Source: Leptolyngbya sp. SIO4C1 (GTDB lineage Bacteria; Cyanobacteriota; Cyanobacteriia; Phormidesmidales; Phormidesmidaceae). From it: a stretch of 6,289 bases of DNA. The stretch is from assembly GCA_010671975.1 (NCBI GenBank), contig JAAHIA010000292.1, positions 1-6,289 of the forward strand, written 5' to 3'. The notes beneath the pieces were generated by a model. That model had not been told where the DNA came from, did not search any database, and worked only from the letters and a program-made list of their open reading frames with translations. A program made the position numbers and the translations under genes. Positions 4,954 to 6,289 of the stretch are shown here, piece after piece. How positions within the stretch are numbered: the stretch's first letter is position 1; every line of letters starts with the position of its first letter.

Positions 4954-5409
4954 GTGACTTCGTCTGAAGAAACTATAGATACAGCAGCTCAAGCGAATGA
5001 AGAAGCGCCTTCGGCGTCTTCGCTCCCGGCCGCTTCACTGGCTTCCATGCAGGAATACCACCGCCTTCAGCAAAATTTGCTGAGGCTAGCTGTCCTGCTG
5101 TCCGCCTTCATATTCGCGGCTGTCTGGTGCTTTTACTCCCTGCACATCGCGCTGAATTATTTGATTGGGGCGTGCACAGGTGTGGTTTACTTAAGGATGT
5201 TGGCCAAAGGTGTTGCCGAACTTGGGCGGCAGCGTCAAAAGCTTGGCAGCGGGCGACTAGCGCTTTTTATTGGGCTGATTGTACTATCGACTCAGTGGCA
5301 GCAGCTAGAGATCATGCCGGTTTTTTTAGGATTTTTAACCTATAAGGCTGCGCTGATTGCCTACACGCTTTGGACGGCAGTTCTACCTGAGTCAATGAAT
5401 CAAGAATAG
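4954..5409 (+). CDS. atp1: ATP synthase accessory protein Atp1 (subunit I / AtpI-like)
   Basis: This small membrane protein heads atp operons and, by analogy with bacterial AtpI/UncI, helps assemble or stabilise the c-ring. The 151 residues hold four likely membrane segments at about 42-62, 66-84, 102-118 and 121-143. The stretch EYHRLQQ (34-40), IALNYLIGACTGVVYLRMLAK (65-85) and the TQWQQLEIMPVFLGFLTYKAA region match my recollection of cyanobacterial Atp1. The start given is GTG at 4954, with only a weak GAG upstream. It adds a Ser/Ala/Glu-rich soluble extension of 31 residues. An in-frame ATG at 5047 (M32) would give a protein of 120 residues, nearer the usual length, but it too lacks a Shine-Dalgarno site. 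The subunit a gene follows after 56 bases and is probably cotranscribed. Confidence 0.85.
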   Translation: MTSSEETIDTAAQANEEAPSASSLPAASLASMQEYHRLQQNLLRLAVLLSAFIFAAVWCFYSLHIALNYLIGACTGVVYLRMLAKGVAELGRQRQKLGSGRLALFIGLIVLSTQWQQLEIMPVFLGFLTYKAALIAYTLWTAVLPESMNQE

Positions 5410-5465
5410 AGCCACTTTCTGTTCTTGGTCGACATCTGCGAAAAAAATTAAAGATTGAGACGGAG

Positions 5466-6215
5466 ATGTTAAACCAGCTATATTTTCCTTTCTCTATGCC
5501 GCTTGCTAAGCTTGAGGTCGGTCAGCACTGGTACTGGCAGCTAGGCGGTCTAAAAATTCACGGCCAGGTCTTTCTTACCTCCTGGTTTGTCGCGGCCGTG
5601 CTGATTTTAGTCTGCGTGCTAGCGACGCGGCGAGTGCAGCGGGTGCCGTCTGGCCTCCAGAATCTGATGGAGTACGCGCTAGAGTTTATTCGAGACCTGG
5701 CTAAAAACCAGATTGGAGAGAAGGAATACCGTCCCTGGGTGCCATTTGTAGGCACTTTATTTTTGTTCATCTTCGTATCTAACTGGTCGGGTGCTCTAAT
5801 TCCGTGGAAGTTGATTCACCTGCCGGCTGGCGAGCTAGCCGCGCCGACCAACGACATTAATACGACGGTAGCGCTGGCGCTGCTGACCTCCCTGGCCTAT
5901 TTCTATGCCGGGTTTAGTAAGCGCGGGCTAGGCTATTTTGCTCGCTACATCGAGCCAACGCCGATTCTGCTGCCGATTAATATTCTGGAAGATTTCACCA
6001 AGCCTCTCTCGCTCAGTTTCCGTCTGTTTGGCAACATTCTGGCAGACGAGCTGGTGGTGGCGGTGCTGGTGTTGCTGGTACCTCTGTTTGTGCCCCTGCC
6101 TGTGATGGTCTTGGGACTGTTCACAAGCGCAATTCAGGCGCTAATTTTTGCAACGCTGGCTGCCGCCTACATCGGTGAAGCGATGGAGGGGCACGGTGAT
6201 CACGAGCATGGGTAG
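5466..6215 (+). CDS. atpB: F0F1 ATP synthase subunit a
   Basis: Subunit a (named AtpB in bacteria, AtpI in chloroplasts and many cyanobacterial annotations) forms the two proton half-channels against the c-ring in the thylakoid membrane. The 249 residues fit the family length of about 250. The essential arginine is R186 in LSLSFRLFGN, equivalent to E. coli aR210, and Q223 in SAIQALIF corresponds to aQ252. Conserved segments include EFIRDLAKNQIGEKEYRPWVP (72-92), NWSGALIPW (106-114) and DINTTVALALLTSLAY (130-145). Hydrophobic spans lie at about 36-54, 93-112, 133-150, 187-210 and 213-238. The C-terminus is His-rich (HGDHEHG). The ATG at 5466 matches family N-termini. A GGAG touches the ATG directly and is too close to serve; a weak GAG six bases upstream (5457-5459) is better placed. 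The gene follows atp1 and is closed by a strong terminator. Confidence 0.96.
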   Translation: MLNQLYFPFSMPLAKLEVGQHWYWQLGGLKIHGQVFLTSWFVAAVLILVCVLATRRVQRVPSGLQNLMEYALEFIRDLAKNQIGEKEYRPWVPFVGTLFLFIFVSNWSGALIPWKLIHLPAGELAAPTNDINTTVALALLTSLAYFYAGFSKRGLGYFARYIEPTPILLPINILEDFTKPLSLSFRLFGNILADELVVAVLVLLVPLFVPLPVMVLGLFTSAIQALIFATLAAAYIGEAMEGHGDHEHG

Positions 6216-6264
6216 CCTGCTGGGCTATCCAGATGGGATTTGACACTGGGTCATATCCTGCATG

Positions 6265-6288
6265 AGCGGAGCTGCACTCCGCTTTTTT
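6265..6288 (+). terminator. Intrinsic terminator after subunit a gene
   Basis: AGCGGAG (6265-6271) and CTCCGCT (6277-6283) form a perfect seven-base stem with a five-base loop, running straight into six T (6283-6288). It is the only textbook Rho-independent terminator in the window. It lies 50 bases after the subunit a stop codon, where the c-subunit gene usually follows. Confidence 0.85.
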
Positions 6289-6289
6289 A

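Noticed and set aside
6240..6245. Perfect -35 box TTGACA after the subunit a gene
   Set aside because: No acceptable -10 at 16-19 bases; the next sequence is the terminator. Kept only as a remark.

Overview
This window looks like a piece of a cyanobacterial chromosome. It carries apcE, the phycobilisome core-membrane linker, found only in phycobilisome-containing phototrophs. It also carries the cyanobacterial-type start of the F0 ATP synthase operon (atp1 followed by the subunit a gene) and several copies of the cyanobacterial HIP1 octamer GCGATCGC. The apcE product has three linker repeats, which in known cyanobacteria goes with a tricylindrical phycobilisome core. Its chromophore cysteine is intact, so it is the ordinary visible-light form and not the far-red paralogue. 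I cannot name the species.

Layout. Bases 1-31 (minus strand) hold the first codons of a gene that I read as apcA (allophycocyanin alpha), with a good ribosome binding site. The leftmost ~16 bases appear folded back on themselves. Bases 32-491 are the apcE-apcA spacer: hairpins just after apcE, then a candidate apcA promoter and a long leader. Bases 492-3200 (minus) are apcE. Bases 3201-3604 are the control region between divergent genes, with an apcE promoter, nested dyads and a repeat-rich leader. Bases 3605-4810 (plus) encode a SAM-dependent methyltransferase of unknown substrate. Bases 4811-4953 carry a candidate extended -10 promoter and a structured leader for the atp genes. Bases 4954-5409 (plus) are atp1 and 5466-6215 (plus) are the subunit a gene. 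A strong intrinsic terminator closes the window at 6265-6288.

How it works together. The minus strand supplies light harvesting: ApcE organises the allophycocyanin core, anchors it to the thylakoid and is the terminal energy emitter, and ApcA is a core subunit. The plus strand supplies ATP synthesis: Atp1 is the accessory/assembly protein and subunit a forms the proton half-channels beside the c-ring. The methyltransferase sits between the two modules, transcribed away from apcE and towards atp. From memory, apc and atp operons also lie near each other in Nostoc-type genomes, so this appears to be a conserved neighbourhood and not a mobile island.

I found no new system. The points most worth checking are the fold-back at the left edge, the intrinsic terminator directly after the subunit a gene, the dyads over the apcE promoter, the mutually exclusive hairpins in the atp leader, and a tandem triple HIP1 inside the methyltransferase gene.
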